The notes: generated by a model not told the origin, from the letters alone. 64,000 nt of DNA from Pantoea coffeiphila (GCF_016909495.1 NZ_JAFBFW010000003.1:248001-312000), one strand, 5' to 3'. Shown: positions 1 through 10,000, counted from the first letter of the stretch. Made by a program: numbers and translations.

Positions 1-540
1 GACCAGCAGAGCGGCAAGAATAAACATTGTGCGCCAGCCTGCGTACTGTGCCACCACACCACTCACTACGCGCGAAAGCAAGATCCCCAGCAGCAGCCCG
101 GTCATCACCGTGCCGACGGTTTTGCCGCGCTGCGCTGCTGGTGCCAGATGGGCGGCAGCCGGAACGATATCCTGCGCCATGGTAGCGGCAATTCCCACCG
201 CCAGGCTGGCAACCAGCAATACGGTGATATTGCCGGCGGCGGCGCTAAGCAGCAGCGCGAGGGTCAGCAGCAGCCCTTTAATGCTGATAATGGTGCGACG
301 ATCGTGGCGATCGCCCAGCGGGGCCAGCAGCAGTATCCCCAGCGCGTAGCCAATCTGCGTCAGGGTCGGCACCAGGCCGCTGGCGGTCACACTGGCGTGC
401 AGCTGGCCGGATAAAATTTCCAGCATCGGCTGGCTGTAGTAGATCGAGGCGACACTGAAGCCGGCACCGGTCGCCAGCATCAGCACGGTGGAAGCCGCCA
501 GCGGCCGTTCGTCATGCGATGGTTGTGTTTGCGTTGACAT
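1..540 (-). CDS. MFS transporter, N-terminal part (runs off the window)
   Basis: The 180 codons read here start at the ATG at 540 and continue without a stop to base 1, so the C-terminal half is outside the window. The protein has a short polar N-terminus, a first membrane segment from about residue 17, and the MFS motif A sequence APLGDRHDRR between helices 2 and 3. Further hydrophobic helices follow, including a glycine-rich one with MTGLLLGILLSRVVSG. This pattern suits a 12-helix inner-membrane exporter of small molecules or drugs, but the substrate cannot be read from sequence. It is divergent from a LysR-type regulator, which is probably its controller, across a 104-bp spacer. Confidence 0.85.
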   Translation of the reverse strand, partial: MSTQTQPSHDERPLAASTVLMLATGAGFSVASIYYSQPMLEILSGQLHASVTASGLVPTLTQIGYALGILLLAPLGDRHDRRTIISIKGLLLTLALLLSAAAGNITVLLVASLAVGIAATMAQDIVPAAAHLAPAAQRGKTVGTVMTGLLLGILLSRVVSGVVAQYAGWRTMFILAALLV

Positions 541-586
541 GGTTGTTACCCGTTGTTCGTTTCATCAGAAGTTGCAGGTATTTTTC

Positions 587-603
587 ACCGTTACGATAAC
601 GGT
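587..603. promoter_or_regulatory. Perfect palindrome between MFS gene and lysR-type gene
   Basis: ACCGTTA-CGA-TAACGGT is a perfect 7-3-7 inverted repeat. It lies 47 bp upstream of the MFS start codon and 41 bp upstream of the LysR start codon. LysR-type regulators normally bind interrupted palindromes in such divergent spacers, so it is the best candidate operator. The assignment is inferred from position only. Confidence 0.45.
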
Positions 604-644
604 TGGTAGTCGCCTGCCAGGTAGAACTGTTATACGATGGACGT

Positions 645-1580
645 ATGAGCAAAGACATATTACCCGGCGTTGACCGTATAGAGCTGATGCAGACTTTTGT
701 GCGCATCGTTGAAGCAGGCAGCCTGTCTGCGGCCGCCCTGCGCCTGTCGACCACCCAACCTACCGTCAGCCGCCGCCTGCAAACGCTGGAAAAGCTGCTG
801 GGTCTGAAGCTTTTGCAGCGCAATACCCACGTGATGAAGCTGACCGAAGACGGTGAGCGCTGCTACGCTCATGCGCGTTCGCTGCTGGAAAGCTGGCAGG
901 GGATAGAGGACGATCTGCGTGGGGTGACGGAAGAGCCGCAGGGCGTGCTGCGCGTGCTGGCCCCGCATGCTTTTGGCCAGGATCAGATGATCGCGCCGCT
1001 ACAGGCCTATTTGCAGCGCTATCCAAAAATGACCGTGGACTGGATGCTCAGCGACCGCACGCCGGACTTTATTGCCGAAGGCATTGACTGCGCTGTGCAC
1101 GTTGGGCCCATTACCGAACCGTCGGTGGTGGCGGTTCTGGTGGCCGAAGTCCCGCGTATTGTCATCGCCTCCCCCACGCTGCTCGGCGATCGTTCGCTGC
1201 CGGAACGGCCGCAGCAGCTTCAGGATCTGCCCTGGCTGGCGTTGAGTACTTTTTATCGCCACAGCGTGTCGCTGACTCACGATGCCAGCCGCGAGGTGCA
1301 GCGTTTTGATATTCAGCCGCGCCTGCTGACCGACAGCCTGTATGCGCTGCGTAATGCGGTGCTGGCGGGGATGGGGGTCGGCATTGCCTCATCGTGGATG
1401 GTGCAGCAGGATCTTGCCGAGGGAAAACTGCTGCATCTGGCACCGCAGTGGCACGCGGCGGCGCTGCCGGTGTATCTGGTCTATCCGCACGCGCGCTACT
1501 ATCCCGCCCGCCTGCGTATGTTTCTGGCGATGATGCGGGAAACCATGCCGGTGCTGACCGGCACCCAGCATCCGGCTTAA
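645..1580 (+). CDS. LysR-family transcriptional regulator
   Basis: This 311-residue DNA-binding regulator starts at the ATG at 645, giving MSKDILPG. An upstream TTG at 603 would overlap the palindrome and is less likely. Residues about 14-70 form the winged helix-turn-helix, with the typical LysR sequence SLSAAALRLSTTQPTVSRRLQ followed by LEKLLGLKLLQRN. The rest is the LysR substrate-binding domain, containing the usual RVLAPHAFGQ and GIASSWMVQQDLAEG segments. The effector is unknown. It is divergent from the MFS exporter at 1-540 and probably controls both that gene and itself. Confidence 0.87.
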   Translation: MSKDILPGVDRIELMQTFVRIVEAGSLSAAALRLSTTQPTVSRRLQTLEKLLGLKLLQRNTHVMKLTEDGERCYAHARSLLESWQGIEDDLRGVTEEPQGVLRVLAPHAFGQDQMIAPLQAYLQRYPKMTVDWMLSDRTPDFIAEGIDCAVHVGPITEPSVVAVLVAEVPRIVIASPTLLGDRSLPERPQQLQDLPWLALSTFYRHSVSLTHDASREVQRFDIQPRLLTDSLYALRNAVLAGMGVGIASSWMVQQDLAEGKLLHLAPQWHAAALPVYLVYPHARYYPARLRMFLAMMRETMPVLTGTQHPA

Positions 1581-1678
1581 CCCGGTCGAGCGAGCGGATA
1601 ACTGCCCGTTCTGCTCGCCATGCGAGCTGCAAGCGCACTCGCCTCGTAGCCTGTGGCGATATTCAGGAAGATGACGAA

Positions 1679-3205
1679 TCAATCCTGCGCGGCATCTGAG
1701 ACGAGCGGCGGTTCGGCAGATCGTTGGCGGAAACGGGGATGCAGCAGTATCAGCAGCATTGCCATCGCCAGGCTGGCCAGCCCCGCCCACAGCATCGCGC
1801 TGCCAAAGCCACTGGCAATCGCGCGGGCCATTTCCTGCATCAGCCTTTCACCGTCCACGCTCGCGGGCCAGTGATGCTCAACGATTGCCGCGTGGGCCAA
1901 CGCCTCCGGCTGGCTGAAGCGGGCCGCCCGCAGGCTGGCGGCGAGTACGGCCTGCGCATGAAGGTTCATCAGCGTACCCAGCAGGGCGATGCCCAGCGTC
2001 ATGCCCGCCTGCCGTAGCGCATTCATTACCGCCGAGGCGATCCCGGATCGTTCCGTCGGCGCACTGCGCATCACCAGCGCACTGGTAGCGGGCATCGCCA
2101 GCCCCATCCCTGCACCCAGTATCGCCAGCAGCAGGCTCACGAAAAGCCCCGGACTACCGGCGTCCAGCAGTGGCATCAGCAGCAGACCCACAGCCATCAG
2201 CGCATAGCCGGTCATTGCCATCATCAGCACACTAAAACGGGCCGAAAGACGGCCAAAGGTCATCGCAACTATCGCCATAGCAATGAATTCCGGTGCCATG
2301 CGCCAGCCGGTTTCCAGCGAGTTCCATCCCTGCGCCTGCTGCAGAAACAGAGAGACAAAGAAGACGCTGCTGTAGGCGGAAAAGCCGAGTACCGCCGAAG
2401 CGAGATTGCAGAGGGTAAAGTCAGCCTTGCGGAACAGGTCGAGCGGCAGCAGCGGGCGGACGGCGAATTTTTCCACCCGCAGAAATGCGGCAAACAGCAG
2501 CAGCGCGGCGAACAGTGAACCGGCGCTCAGCGGGCTGCGCCAGCCGTGCTCGCCGCTGGCTATCAGACCAAACGTCAGTGCTCCCAGCCAGAGCACGCTC
2601 AGCAGCTGCCCGGCCGGGTCCAGCGACAGGCGCTCTTTCGAGGCGCTTTCACGCAGGCCATAGTGGCCCAGCAGCAGAGTGATTATCCCGATGGGCAGAT
2701 TGATCAGGAAGATCACCTGCCAGCCGGTAATATGCACCAGGATGCCGCCGAGCAGCGGACCGGCGACCAGCGACAGAGCGCTCACCGCCGACCAGATGCC
2801 AATGACCCGAATACGCTGAAATTCATCAGGAAAAGATCGAGTTAACAGCGACAGCGCCCCCGGAATAATCGCCGCTCCGGCGATGCCCTGAACCACCCGC
2901 CCCGCCAGCAGAGTGGGCAGCGATCCGGCAAGCGCGCACAGGGCCGAACCCACGGTAAAAATCGCGATGCCGCACAGCCACACGCGCTTGTGACCGAAAC
3001 GTGCGCTGAGCGGGCCGGAGGAGAGAATGCAGGCGGAAAGGCAGAGCGCGTAGGCATCCACCACCCACTGAAGCCCGGATAGCGTGGTATTCAGTGCCGC
3101 CTGCATTGCGGGCAGCGCAACGTTAACAATGCTGATATCCAGCGACGTCATAAAGGTGCCGAGGCAGATGGCTGCCACCAGCGAAACCCGGCGTAAGCGG
3201 TGCAT
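1679..3205 (-). CDS. DHA2-type 14-helix MFS exporter
   Basis: This 508-residue inner-membrane protein has DHA2 (EmrB/QacA-like) hallmarks. These are the motif LDISIVNVALP in the first helix, motif A around LSARFGHKR, and the antiporter motif C sequence LVAGPLLGGIL in helix 5. The length fits 14 transmembrane helices. Members export drugs, dyes, organic acids or siderophores in exchange for protons. The spacer to the divergent TetR gene carries a TetR-type palindrome and a Fur-box-like site. Control by iron as well as by a ligand is therefore plausible, and the substrate might be iron-related (inference). It has no partner adaptor gene, so an EmrA-like tripartite pump is not encoded here. Confidence 0.88.
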   Translation of the reverse strand: MHRLRRVSLVAAICLGTFMTSLDISIVNVALPAMQAALNTTLSGLQWVVDAYALCLSACILSSGPLSARFGHKRVWLCGIAIFTVGSALCALAGSLPTLLAGRVVQGIAGAAIIPGALSLLTRSFPDEFQRIRVIGIWSAVSALSLVAGPLLGGILVHITGWQVIFLINLPIGIITLLLGHYGLRESASKERLSLDPAGQLLSVLWLGALTFGLIASGEHGWRSPLSAGSLFAALLLFAAFLRVEKFAVRPLLPLDLFRKADFTLCNLASAVLGFSAYSSVFFVSLFLQQAQGWNSLETGWRMAPEFIAMAIVAMTFGRLSARFSVLMMAMTGYALMAVGLLLMPLLDAGSPGLFVSLLLAILGAGMGLAMPATSALVMRSAPTERSGIASAVMNALRQAGMTLGIALLGTLMNLHAQAVLAASLRAARFSQPEALAHAAIVEHHWPASVDGERLMQEMARAIASGFGSAMLWAGLASLAMAMLLILLHPRFRQRSAEPPLVSDAAQD

Positions 3206-3233
3206 AGCGTCTCCGTGATCCTGTTATTTTATT

Positions 3234-3252
3234 GATAATGATTCTCAATATA
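3234..3252. promoter_or_regulatory. Fur-box-like site upstream of the DHA2 exporter
   Basis: GATAATGATTCTCAATATA matches the 19-bp Fur consensus (GATAATGATAATCATTATC) at 15 of 19 positions by eye. It is 28 bp upstream of the exporter start codon, where Fur-Fe(II) binding would block transcription. Confidence 0.55.
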
Positions 3253-3261
3253 GATAATGAC

Positions 3262-3274
3262 TGACCGTCGGTCA
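3262..3274. promoter_or_regulatory. TetR-type operator palindrome
   Basis: TGACCG-T-CGGTCA is a perfect 13-bp palindrome of the sort bound by TetR-family repressors. It lies 9 bp beyond the Fur-like site, in the spacer between the DHA2 exporter and the TetR gene. Confidence 0.6.
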
Positions 3275-3361
3275 ATGGATTGATGGCGGCTATTTTGCGG
3301 TTTTCTGGTCAAGAAAAGCGACATTGGTTACGATGGCACCCGGGCAATACGGGACGCGAAA

Positions 3362-3970
3362 ATGAATTCACCACAGGAAAATAGACCGCCGCAGCCGCGC
3401 ACCAAACCGGCAGAGGTTCGACTGGACGAGCTGATGGATGCCGCCGAGCGGTTGTTTATCACTAAGGGTTTTGAGACCACTACGGTCAGTGAGATCGTGC
3501 GAGATGCCGGCGTGGCGAAGGGCACGTTCTATCACTACTTCCCGTCAAAAAATGAAGTGCTGGCCGCACTGCGCGAGCGATTTACCCGCCAGTTTATCGA
3601 TCGGGTTCAGCTGGCGATGGATGCCTGCCCGGTGGATGATGCGATTGCCCGCCTGCACGCCTGGTGCAACAGCTGCGTGGCGGCGTATCTGGACAGCATG
3701 GCGGTGCATGATGCGCTGTATCACGATCACCACTACCATACGCGCGGCAATCAGGATCGCGATGCGGTGCTGGATCAGGTGCTGGCACTGCTGAACGAAG
3801 GGGTTGCGCTGGGAGCCTGGCAATTGGATCGGCCCCGGCTGACCGCGATGCTGATGTACCACGGTATGCACGGCGCGGTGGACAATCTGGTGATCGGCGA
3901 AGACGCCAGCCGCACCGATTTGGGCGCACAACTGGCACAGCAGTTTTTACGTTTGCTGGGCCGTGGCTAG
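3362..3970 (+). CDS. TetR-family transcriptional repressor
   Basis: This is a 202-residue TetR-family protein. After a proline-rich N-terminal tail of about 15 residues, the helix-turn-helix spans roughly residues 18-64. It includes TTVSEIVRDAGVAKGTFYHYFPSK, the typical family recognition helix. The C-terminal ligand-binding part is helical, and a His-rich stretch (HDALYHDHHYHTR, about residues 117-129) stands out and might bind metal (speculative). The gene is divergent from the DHA2 exporter. The palindrome in the spacer is the likely operator, so it probably represses the exporter and itself. Confidence 0.88.
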   Translation: MNSPQENRPPQPRTKPAEVRLDELMDAAERLFITKGFETTTVSEIVRDAGVAKGTFYHYFPSKNEVLAALRERFTRQFIDRVQLAMDACPVDDAIARLHAWCNSCVAAYLDSMAVHDALYHDHHYHTRGNQDRDAVLDQVLALLNEGVALGAWQLDRPRLTAMLMYHGMHGAVDNLVIGEDASRTDLGAQLAQQFLRLLGRG

Positions 3971-3988
3971 CCCGCGCCCGGCATATCG

Positions 3989-5041
3989 CTAAATATCCGG
4001 GAACGTCATCTTAAACGCCGCGCCGCCCAGCTCGCTTGTCTCACAGTTTGCTTTTCCGCCGTGGGCTTTGGCAATCGCCTGGACCACCGCCAGCCCCAGC
4101 CCGGTGCCGCCGCTTTCCCGTGAACGCGACTGATCGCCCCGGGTGAAGGTATTAAACAGGGTGCTGCCGATTTCCGCCGGGATGCCTGGCCCCTCGTCCT
4201 CTACCGCGATAGTGACACCCTCCGGGCTGCGGAAACAGGACACCATGACGACACCCGGCGTGGCGTAGCGGCGCGTATTGTCCAGCAGGGCCAGCAGCGC
4301 CTGGCGAAGTCGCGCAGCATCGCAGTGCAGGGTGATGTCATCCAGCCGCAGCACCAGCGACAGTTTGCGCTCGGCCAGCGAAGGGCGCATCAGCTCCGCC
4401 ACGGCGGCGATCTCCCGGCTGATTTCGCTGTCTTCACAGTGCAGCGGCATATGACCACTTTCCGCCAGGCTCAGCGTGCGCAGATCTTCAATCAGCCGCG
4501 CCAGGCCCTCGGTCTGCTTTACCAGATTCACGAACAGCGCGTGGTCGGGGGGGAATACGCCGTCGGCCAGCCCCTGCAGCCGCCCGCGCAGGATGGTCAC
4601 CGGCGTTCTCAGCTCGTGGGCGATGGCCGCATTCCAGGTGGTGATCTCCCCCGAGGCCGTTTCCAGCCGCTCGGCCATGGTATTAAAGTCGTCCACCAGC
4701 GCGGCGGTTTCCGTCAGCCTGCGGTCACCGGCTTCGGCGCGAGTACCGAGTTCGCCGCCGGCGATTTTACGCGCGCTGTCGGCCAGAGAGTTCAGCGGAT
4801 ACAGCACCTTGCGGGCAAATCTGACGGCGGTCAGGATCGCCACCGCCAGCGACAGCGCGGTTGAAATGCCGAACTGCATCCACTCGCCGGTGGTCGGTTC
4901 GTAGTCCACCGCCTCCATATTGGTAAACAGCAGCGCCAGGCCATACCACACGTAATACACGCCGAAAGAGATAATAATTGATGAGCAGGTGACCTGCGTC
5001 ATCAGCACGATTAAATGGCGGCTCAGGCCTGATCCCTTCAT
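3989..5041 (-). CDS. AdeS/BaeS-like sensor histidine kinase
   Basis: This is a 350-residue membrane histidine kinase. The ATG at 5041 (MKGSGLSRHL) is one base beyond the stop of the upstream response-regulator gene, so the two are cotranscribed. It has two membrane segments (about residues 10-35 and 60-80) around a short periplasmic loop, then a HAMP linker. The phospho-acceptor H-box is AIAHELRTPVT, and the ATP-binding N (LDNTRRYA), G1 (DEGPGIP) and G2 (GGTGLGLAVV) boxes follow. Its layout and sequence resemble AdeS of Acinetobacter, the sensor for the AdeABC pump. The divergent RND pump genes next door support that role here. The signal is unknown. Confidence 0.85.
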   Translation of the reverse strand: MKGSGLSRHLIVLMTQVTCSSIIISFGVYYVWYGLALLFTNMEAVDYEPTTGEWMQFGISTALSLAVAILTAVRFARKVLYPLNSLADSARKIAGGELGTRAEAGDRRLTETAALVDDFNTMAERLETASGEITTWNAAIAHELRTPVTILRGRLQGLADGVFPPDHALFVNLVKQTEGLARLIEDLRTLSLAESGHMPLHCEDSEISREIAAVAELMRPSLAERKLSLVLRLDDITLHCDAARLRQALLALLDNTRRYATPGVVMVSCFRSPEGVTIAVEDEGPGIPAEIGSTLFNTFTRGDQSRSRESGGTGLGLAVVQAIAKAHGGKANCETSELGGAAFKMTFPDI

Positions 5042-5042
5042 G

Positions 5043-5747
5043 CTAATCCCCCAGCCGGTAGCCGAGGCCGCGCACGCTTTCGGGTATGCCCGAAATCCCG
5101 GCCTCCTCCAGCTTTTTACGCAGTTTGCTGATGTGGCTGTCCACCGTGCGCTCCAGGGTTTCACCCTCGGCCAGGCAGTTTTCCAGCAGCTCAAGGCGGC
5201 TGAAGACCTTTTTCGGGTAACGCATCAGGTGGGCCAGCAGGCGGAACTCGGTGGTGGTTAGCGCGATAGCCAGTTCTTCCTCGGTTTTGATATTCACCAC
5301 CCGGAACTCCTCGGGATAGAGCGCCAGCCGGGCGGTTTTCAGCACCTGCGGGACGGCCGCGATGGGGCGCGGCTGGCAGGCCGTGCGCCGGAGAATAGCG
5401 TGGGTGCGGGCCACGACCTCATCGGGATTAAACGGTTTTATCACGTAGTCGTCGGCACCGATCCGCAATGCGGCGAGCTTATCGGTATCGCCATCGCTGG
5501 CCGTCAGCATCAGCACCGGCGTATTGCCGCGCCGACGAAGCTCGGAGAGCACCTGCCAGCCGTTGATACCGGGCATGCGGATATCCAGAATCACCAGGCA
5601 GGGGTTATGACGCGCATGCAGTTCAAGCGCGTCGACGCCGTTGGCGGCATAGAGTGTGTCAAAGCCATCGCGTTGCAGATACGCCTGGACGATCTCAGCG
5701 ATTTCCACTTCGTCTTCGACGACAAGGATTGGGAATTGTGTGTTCAT
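5043..5747 (-). CDS. AdeR-like OmpR-family response regulator
   Basis: This 234-residue protein has an N-terminal receiver domain and a C-terminal OmpR/PhoB winged helix. The acidic pocket is VVEDE, the phospho-acceptor is Asp55 (LVILDIRMPG), and the conserved Lys lies in VIKPFNPDEV. The DNA-binding domain ends with the typical LERTVDSHISKLRKKLEE and GYRLGD. The ATG at 5747 was chosen because it matches family N-termini. The GADDYVIKPFNPDEV and ERTVDSHISKLRKKLEE segments closely resemble AdeR. It is divergent from the RND operon, and three 11-bp-spaced repeats in the spacer are the likely binding site. Confidence 0.88.
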   Translation of the reverse strand: MNTQFPILVVEDEVEIAEIVQAYLQRDGFDTLYAANGVDALELHARHNPCLVILDIRMPGINGWQVLSELRRRGNTPVLMLTASDGDTDKLAALRIGADDYVIKPFNPDEVVARTHAILRRTACQPRPIAAVPQVLKTARLALYPEEFRVVNIKTEEELAIALTTTEFRLLAHLMRYPKKVFSRLELLENCLAEGETLERTVDSHISKLRKKLEEAGISGIPESVRGLGYRLGD

Positions 5748-5806
5748 AGGACCCCACAATATGGCATCGGCAAGGGGTTGTTAAGGCCAGAATTTTTATT
5801 TTTTAT

Positions 5807-5839
5807 CTCCACACTCCCTCCATATTCGCTCCACTGATT
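5807..5839. promoter_or_regulatory. Three direct repeats, 11-bp period (response-regulator site)
   Basis: CTCCA occurs at 5807, 5818 and 5829, giving units CTCCACACTCC, CTCCATATTCG and CTCCACTGATT. Direct repeats with an 11-bp period are how OmpR-family dimers bind. AdeR is known to bind a direct-repeat motif in the equivalent adeR-adeA spacer. The site is 63-95 bp upstream of the adaptor start. Confidence 0.55.
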
Positions 5840-5901
5840 CTGCATAAAACCGCGTTAGTCTGCCGCCTTTCATTCTTATAACTTTCGGAAATTATGCCGC
5901 T

Positions 5902-7032
5902 ATGAAAATTAAAGGACGGGTGCTGTTACTGGCCGCTGTTGTCCTGTCGATCGCCGGCTGTGGGCAGGATGAGGATAAGACTGCCGTTCAGTCGCCTGAC
6001 GCCACCAAAGTAACGGTGACATCGCTGGAAGCGGGAGAGGTGTCAGTGACCCACAGCTGGCCGGGGCGCGTTGTTGCCCTGCGCACCGCGCAAATCCGGC
6101 CGCAGGTCGGTGGGATTGTCACCGCCCGGCTGTTTGCTCAGGGCTCGGAGGTCAAAGCGGGTCAGCCGCTGTTTCAAATCGATCCTGCGCCATTTCGTGC
6201 GGAAGTGGCGATGGCTGAAGCGACACTGGCCAGAGTGGAAGCCTCTCACCGCCAGCTACAGCAGAAGGCCAACCGCCTGAGCCAGATTCAGCATAGCGGT
6301 GCTGTCAGCCGTCAGGATTTTGATGATGCACTGGCGAACAGTGCGCAGGCGGCGGCCAGCGTGGCGGAAGCCAAAGCCTCGCTACAGCGGAAAAAGCTGG
6401 ACCTGGCGTACTCCACGGTAAAAGCCCCGGTCAGCGGGCGAATCGATCAGGAGTTTGTGACCGAGGGTGCGCTGGTCAGCGCGGCGGATACCCAGGCGAT
6501 GGCTATCGTTCAGCAGACGGAAAAGGTCTATGTCGATGCCCGTCTGCCCGCATCGGAGCTGCGCCAGATTATCGACAGCCCGACAGCGGATGAACCGTCC
6601 CCCAATGCGCTGCGGGTCAGTCTGCTGGATGAGGCCGGTAAGCCCTATGACGTACAGGCTAAGCTGCTGTTCTCCGGGGTGAGCGTTAATAACGAAACCG
6701 GCGACGTGGTGCTGCGCATCGTGGCGGATAATCCGGCGCGCGTCCTGCTGCCGGGAATGTATATCCGCGTCAGCATTACCCGACATATCGCTAAAAACGG
6801 ACTGGTGATACCCGGCCAGGCGATACAGCGCCTTGATGACGGCAACTATGTCTGGACGGTCGATGGTGATGGCGCGGCGCGGAAAATCGGCGTGGAGCTG
6901 GCGGGCGAAAGCGGCCAGGGCGAGATCGTCAAAAGCGGTCTGCAGGCCGGAACAAGGCTGGTTGTTGAAGGCCAGGACAAGCTGCAGGAAGGCATGCGGG
7001 TAACGGCTGTTCCGCTTAAGCCCCGTGCGTAA
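5902..7032 (+). CDS. RND efflux periplasmic adaptor (AcrA/AdeA family)
   Basis: This 376-residue membrane-fusion protein has a lipoprotein signal peptide with the lipobox SIAG-C at about residue 20. The first lipoyl half (IRPQVGGIVTARLFAQGSEVKAGQPLFQID) is followed by a long alpha-helical hairpin, about residues 95-155. The second lipoyl half is KAPVSGRIDQEFVTEGALV, and then come the beta-barrel and membrane-proximal domains. It should bridge the pump encoded next, 30 bp downstream, to an outer-membrane channel. No channel gene is present, so TolC supplied from elsewhere is the likely partner. Likely activated by the divergent response regulator. Confidence 0.9.
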   Translation: MKIKGRVLLLAAVVLSIAGCGQDEDKTAVQSPDATKVTVTSLEAGEVSVTHSWPGRVVALRTAQIRPQVGGIVTARLFAQGSEVKAGQPLFQIDPAPFRAEVAMAEATLARVEASHRQLQQKANRLSQIQHSGAVSRQDFDDALANSAQAAASVAEAKASLQRKKLDLAYSTVKAPVSGRIDQEFVTEGALVSAADTQAMAIVQQTEKVYVDARLPASELRQIIDSPTADEPSPNALRVSLLDEAGKPYDVQAKLLFSGVSVNNETGDVVLRIVADNPARVLLPGMYIRVSITRHIAKNGLVIPGQAIQRLDDGNYVWTVDGDGAARKIGVELAGESGQGEIVKSGLQAGTRLVVEGQDKLQEGMRVTAVPLKPRA

Positions 7033-7062
7033 TCCGCGTTTTAATCAGTACAGGAAAATCTG

Positions 7063-10000
7063 ATGCCGCAATTCTTTATCAATCGCCCGATTTTTGCCTG
7101 GGTTATTGCCCTGTTTATCGTACTGTTCGGGCTGATCGCCATTCCGCAGCTGCCGGTGGCACAGTATCCGTCGGTGGCACCGCCCAGCGTGTCGATTACC
7201 GTAAACTACCCCGGTGCCACGCCGCAGACCATGAACGAATCGGTGATTTCCCTGATTGAACGGGAACTGTCCGGCGTGGACGATCTGCTTTACTTCGAAT
7301 CCTCCAGCGATACGTCGGGAATGGGCACGATCACGGTGACCTTTAAGCCGGGCACCGATATCAAGCTGGCCCAGGTCGACGTGCAGAACCAGATTAAGGT
7401 GGTGGAGCCGCGGCTGCCGCAGACGGTCAGGCAAAACGGGCTGACGGTTGAGGCGGCGTCCTCGAACTTTCTGATGATCGTCGGGCTGAACTCGGCACCG
7501 GGCCGCTTTAGCGAAGCCGATCTGAGCGACTATTTTGCCCGTAACCTGACGGAAGAGCTGCGCCGGGTGGAGGGCGTGGGGAAAGTGCAGGCGTTCGGCG
7601 CGGAGAAGGCGATGCGGGTGTGGGTCGATCCCGCACGGCTGATTTCCTATTCCCTGACGATTAGCGACATTACCAACGCCATCAGCCTGCAAAATGCGCA
7701 GATTGCACCGGGCCGTATCGGTGATTCGCCGTCGGTTGACGGTCAGCGTTCGTCCTATCCGCTGACCGTTAGCGGCCAGCTCGGTACGCCGGAGGAGTTC
7801 CGTCAGATCGTGCTGAAGGCCAATACCGACGGTTCACGGGTGACGCTGGGCGACGTGGCGCGCGTAGAGCTGGGATTACAAACTTACTCTTTCTCCATCC
7901 GTGACAACGGCGTGCCGTCTACGGCGGCGGCGATCCAGCTGTCGCCCGGTGCCAACGCGGTGAAAACCTCGGCGGCGGTGCAGGCAAGGCTGGCCGAACT
8001 GGCCAATACCATGCCGGAGGGGATGAGCTATTCCGTGCCGTTTGATACCGCGCCGTTCGTTAAAATCTCCATCGAAAAGGTGATCCATACCTTTATCGAG
8101 GCGATGGTGCTGGTCTTCCTGGTCATGTTTCTGTTCCTGCAAAACGTCCGCTATACCTTTATTCCAGCCATCGTTGCGCCCATCGCGCTGCTGGGCACCT
8201 TCACCGTGATGATGCTGAGCGGCTTCTCTATCAACGTGCTGACGATGTTTGGCATGGTGCTGGCGATCGGCATTATCGTCGACGATGCGATTGTGGTGGT
8301 GGAAAACGTTGAACGCCTGATGGCGGAAGAGGGGCTGTCACCGCGCGAAGCGACGGAAAAGGCAATGCGTGAAATCACCGGTGCGGTAATCGGTATTACG
8401 CTGGTGCTGACTGCCGTATTTATCCCGATGGGGCTGGCCAGCGGTTCGGTAGGGATTATCTACCGGCAGTTTACCCTGTCGATGGCGGTGTCGATCCTGT
8501 TCTCAGCGTTCCTGGCGTTAACGTTGACCCCGGCGCTCTGCGCCACCCTGTTGAAGCCGATTACCCCGGAATCACACCATAAAGGGCGTTTTTTCAGTGC
8601 CTTTAACCGCGGCTTCGATCGGCTGTCTTCCGGCTATGCGTCGTGGCTGGGCCGCCTGCTGAAAAAAACCGGCCGCATGATGCTGCTGTATGCGGCACTG
8701 TGCGCGGTGCTGGCCTTCGGCTTTAAAGTCCTGCCGTCCTCTTTCCTGCCGGAAGAGGATCAGGGCTACTTTATTACGTCTCTCCAGCTGCCTTCCGATG
8801 CGACCACCGAGCGCACCAGCGACGTGGTGCAAAAGCTGGAGGCGCTGATCGCCGAACGTCCGGGCGTCGATCGTAACCTGTCGATCCTCGGTTTCAGCTT
8901 TGCCGGATCGGGCTCCAACTCTGCGCTGGCCTTTACCATGATGAAAGACTGGGGCGAGCGTTCCGGCGCAACGGCACAGGGCGAAGCGGCCTGGGTGCAG
9001 GAGGCGATGTCCTCCGTTCCTGACGCCACGGTGATGAGCCTGCTGCCGCCGCCGATTGCCGAGCTGGGTAACTCCACCGGCTTCACGCTGCGGCTGGAGG
9101 ATCGCGCCGGGCACGATTACAAAACGCAGATGGCGGCGCTGCATATGCTGCTTGGCGCGGCGGCTGGCAGTGCCGTCGTGCAGGATGTGTATCCCGATGG
9201 CCTGCCTGATGGCACCAGTATTAACCTGCGCATCGATCGCCAGAAAGCCGAAGCGATGGGCGTGACTTTTAGCGATATCAGCCAGACGCTCTCCGGTGCG
9301 ATGGGGTCGTCTTACGTCAACGATTTCCCTAACGGTGGGCGTATTCAGCAGGTGATTGTGCAGGCCGACGCGCCGTACCGTATGCATCTGAAGGACGTGC
9401 TTTCGCTCTACGTGCGCAACAAAAGCGGCGGTATGGTGCCGCTGTCCGAGTTTGTTCAGGCCGACTGGCAAACCTCGCCGCTACAGCTGATTCGCTATCA
9501 GGGCTATCCTGCCTTCCGTCTGGCCGGTAGCGCCGCGCCGGGCTATTCAAGCGGGGATGCGATGGCCGAAATGGAGAGGCTTGCCGGAGAGCTGCCGTCA
9601 GGGTTTGCCGTTGAGTGGACCGGGCAGTCGCAGCAGGAACTCCAGTCGGCTTCGCAGGCACCGATGCTGATGATGCTGTCGATGCTGGTGGTATTCCTGG
9701 TGCTGGCGGCACTGTATGAAAGCTGGACCATCCCGCTTTCGGTGATGCTGGTGGTGCCGCTGGGGCTGTTGGGCACCGTGGGGGCGGTGCTGCTGCGCGA
9801 TATGTCCAACGATGTGTTCTTCAAGGTGGGGATGATCACCATCATCGGTCTGTCGGCGAAGAATGCGATTTTAATCGTTGAGTTTGCCCGCCAGCTCTAT
9901 CGTGAAGAGGGCAATATCGTCAGCGCCACGCTGCGCGCCGCCCGTATGCGCCTGCGGCCGATCCTGATGACCTCGCTGGCCTTTACCCTCGGCGTAGTGC

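Noticed and set aside
8572..9471. 299-codon open frame on the minus strand opposite the RND pump gene
   Set aside because: It lies wholly inside the well-supported pump gene, has no family features, and its composition is that of an antisense frame in GC-rich coding DNA.
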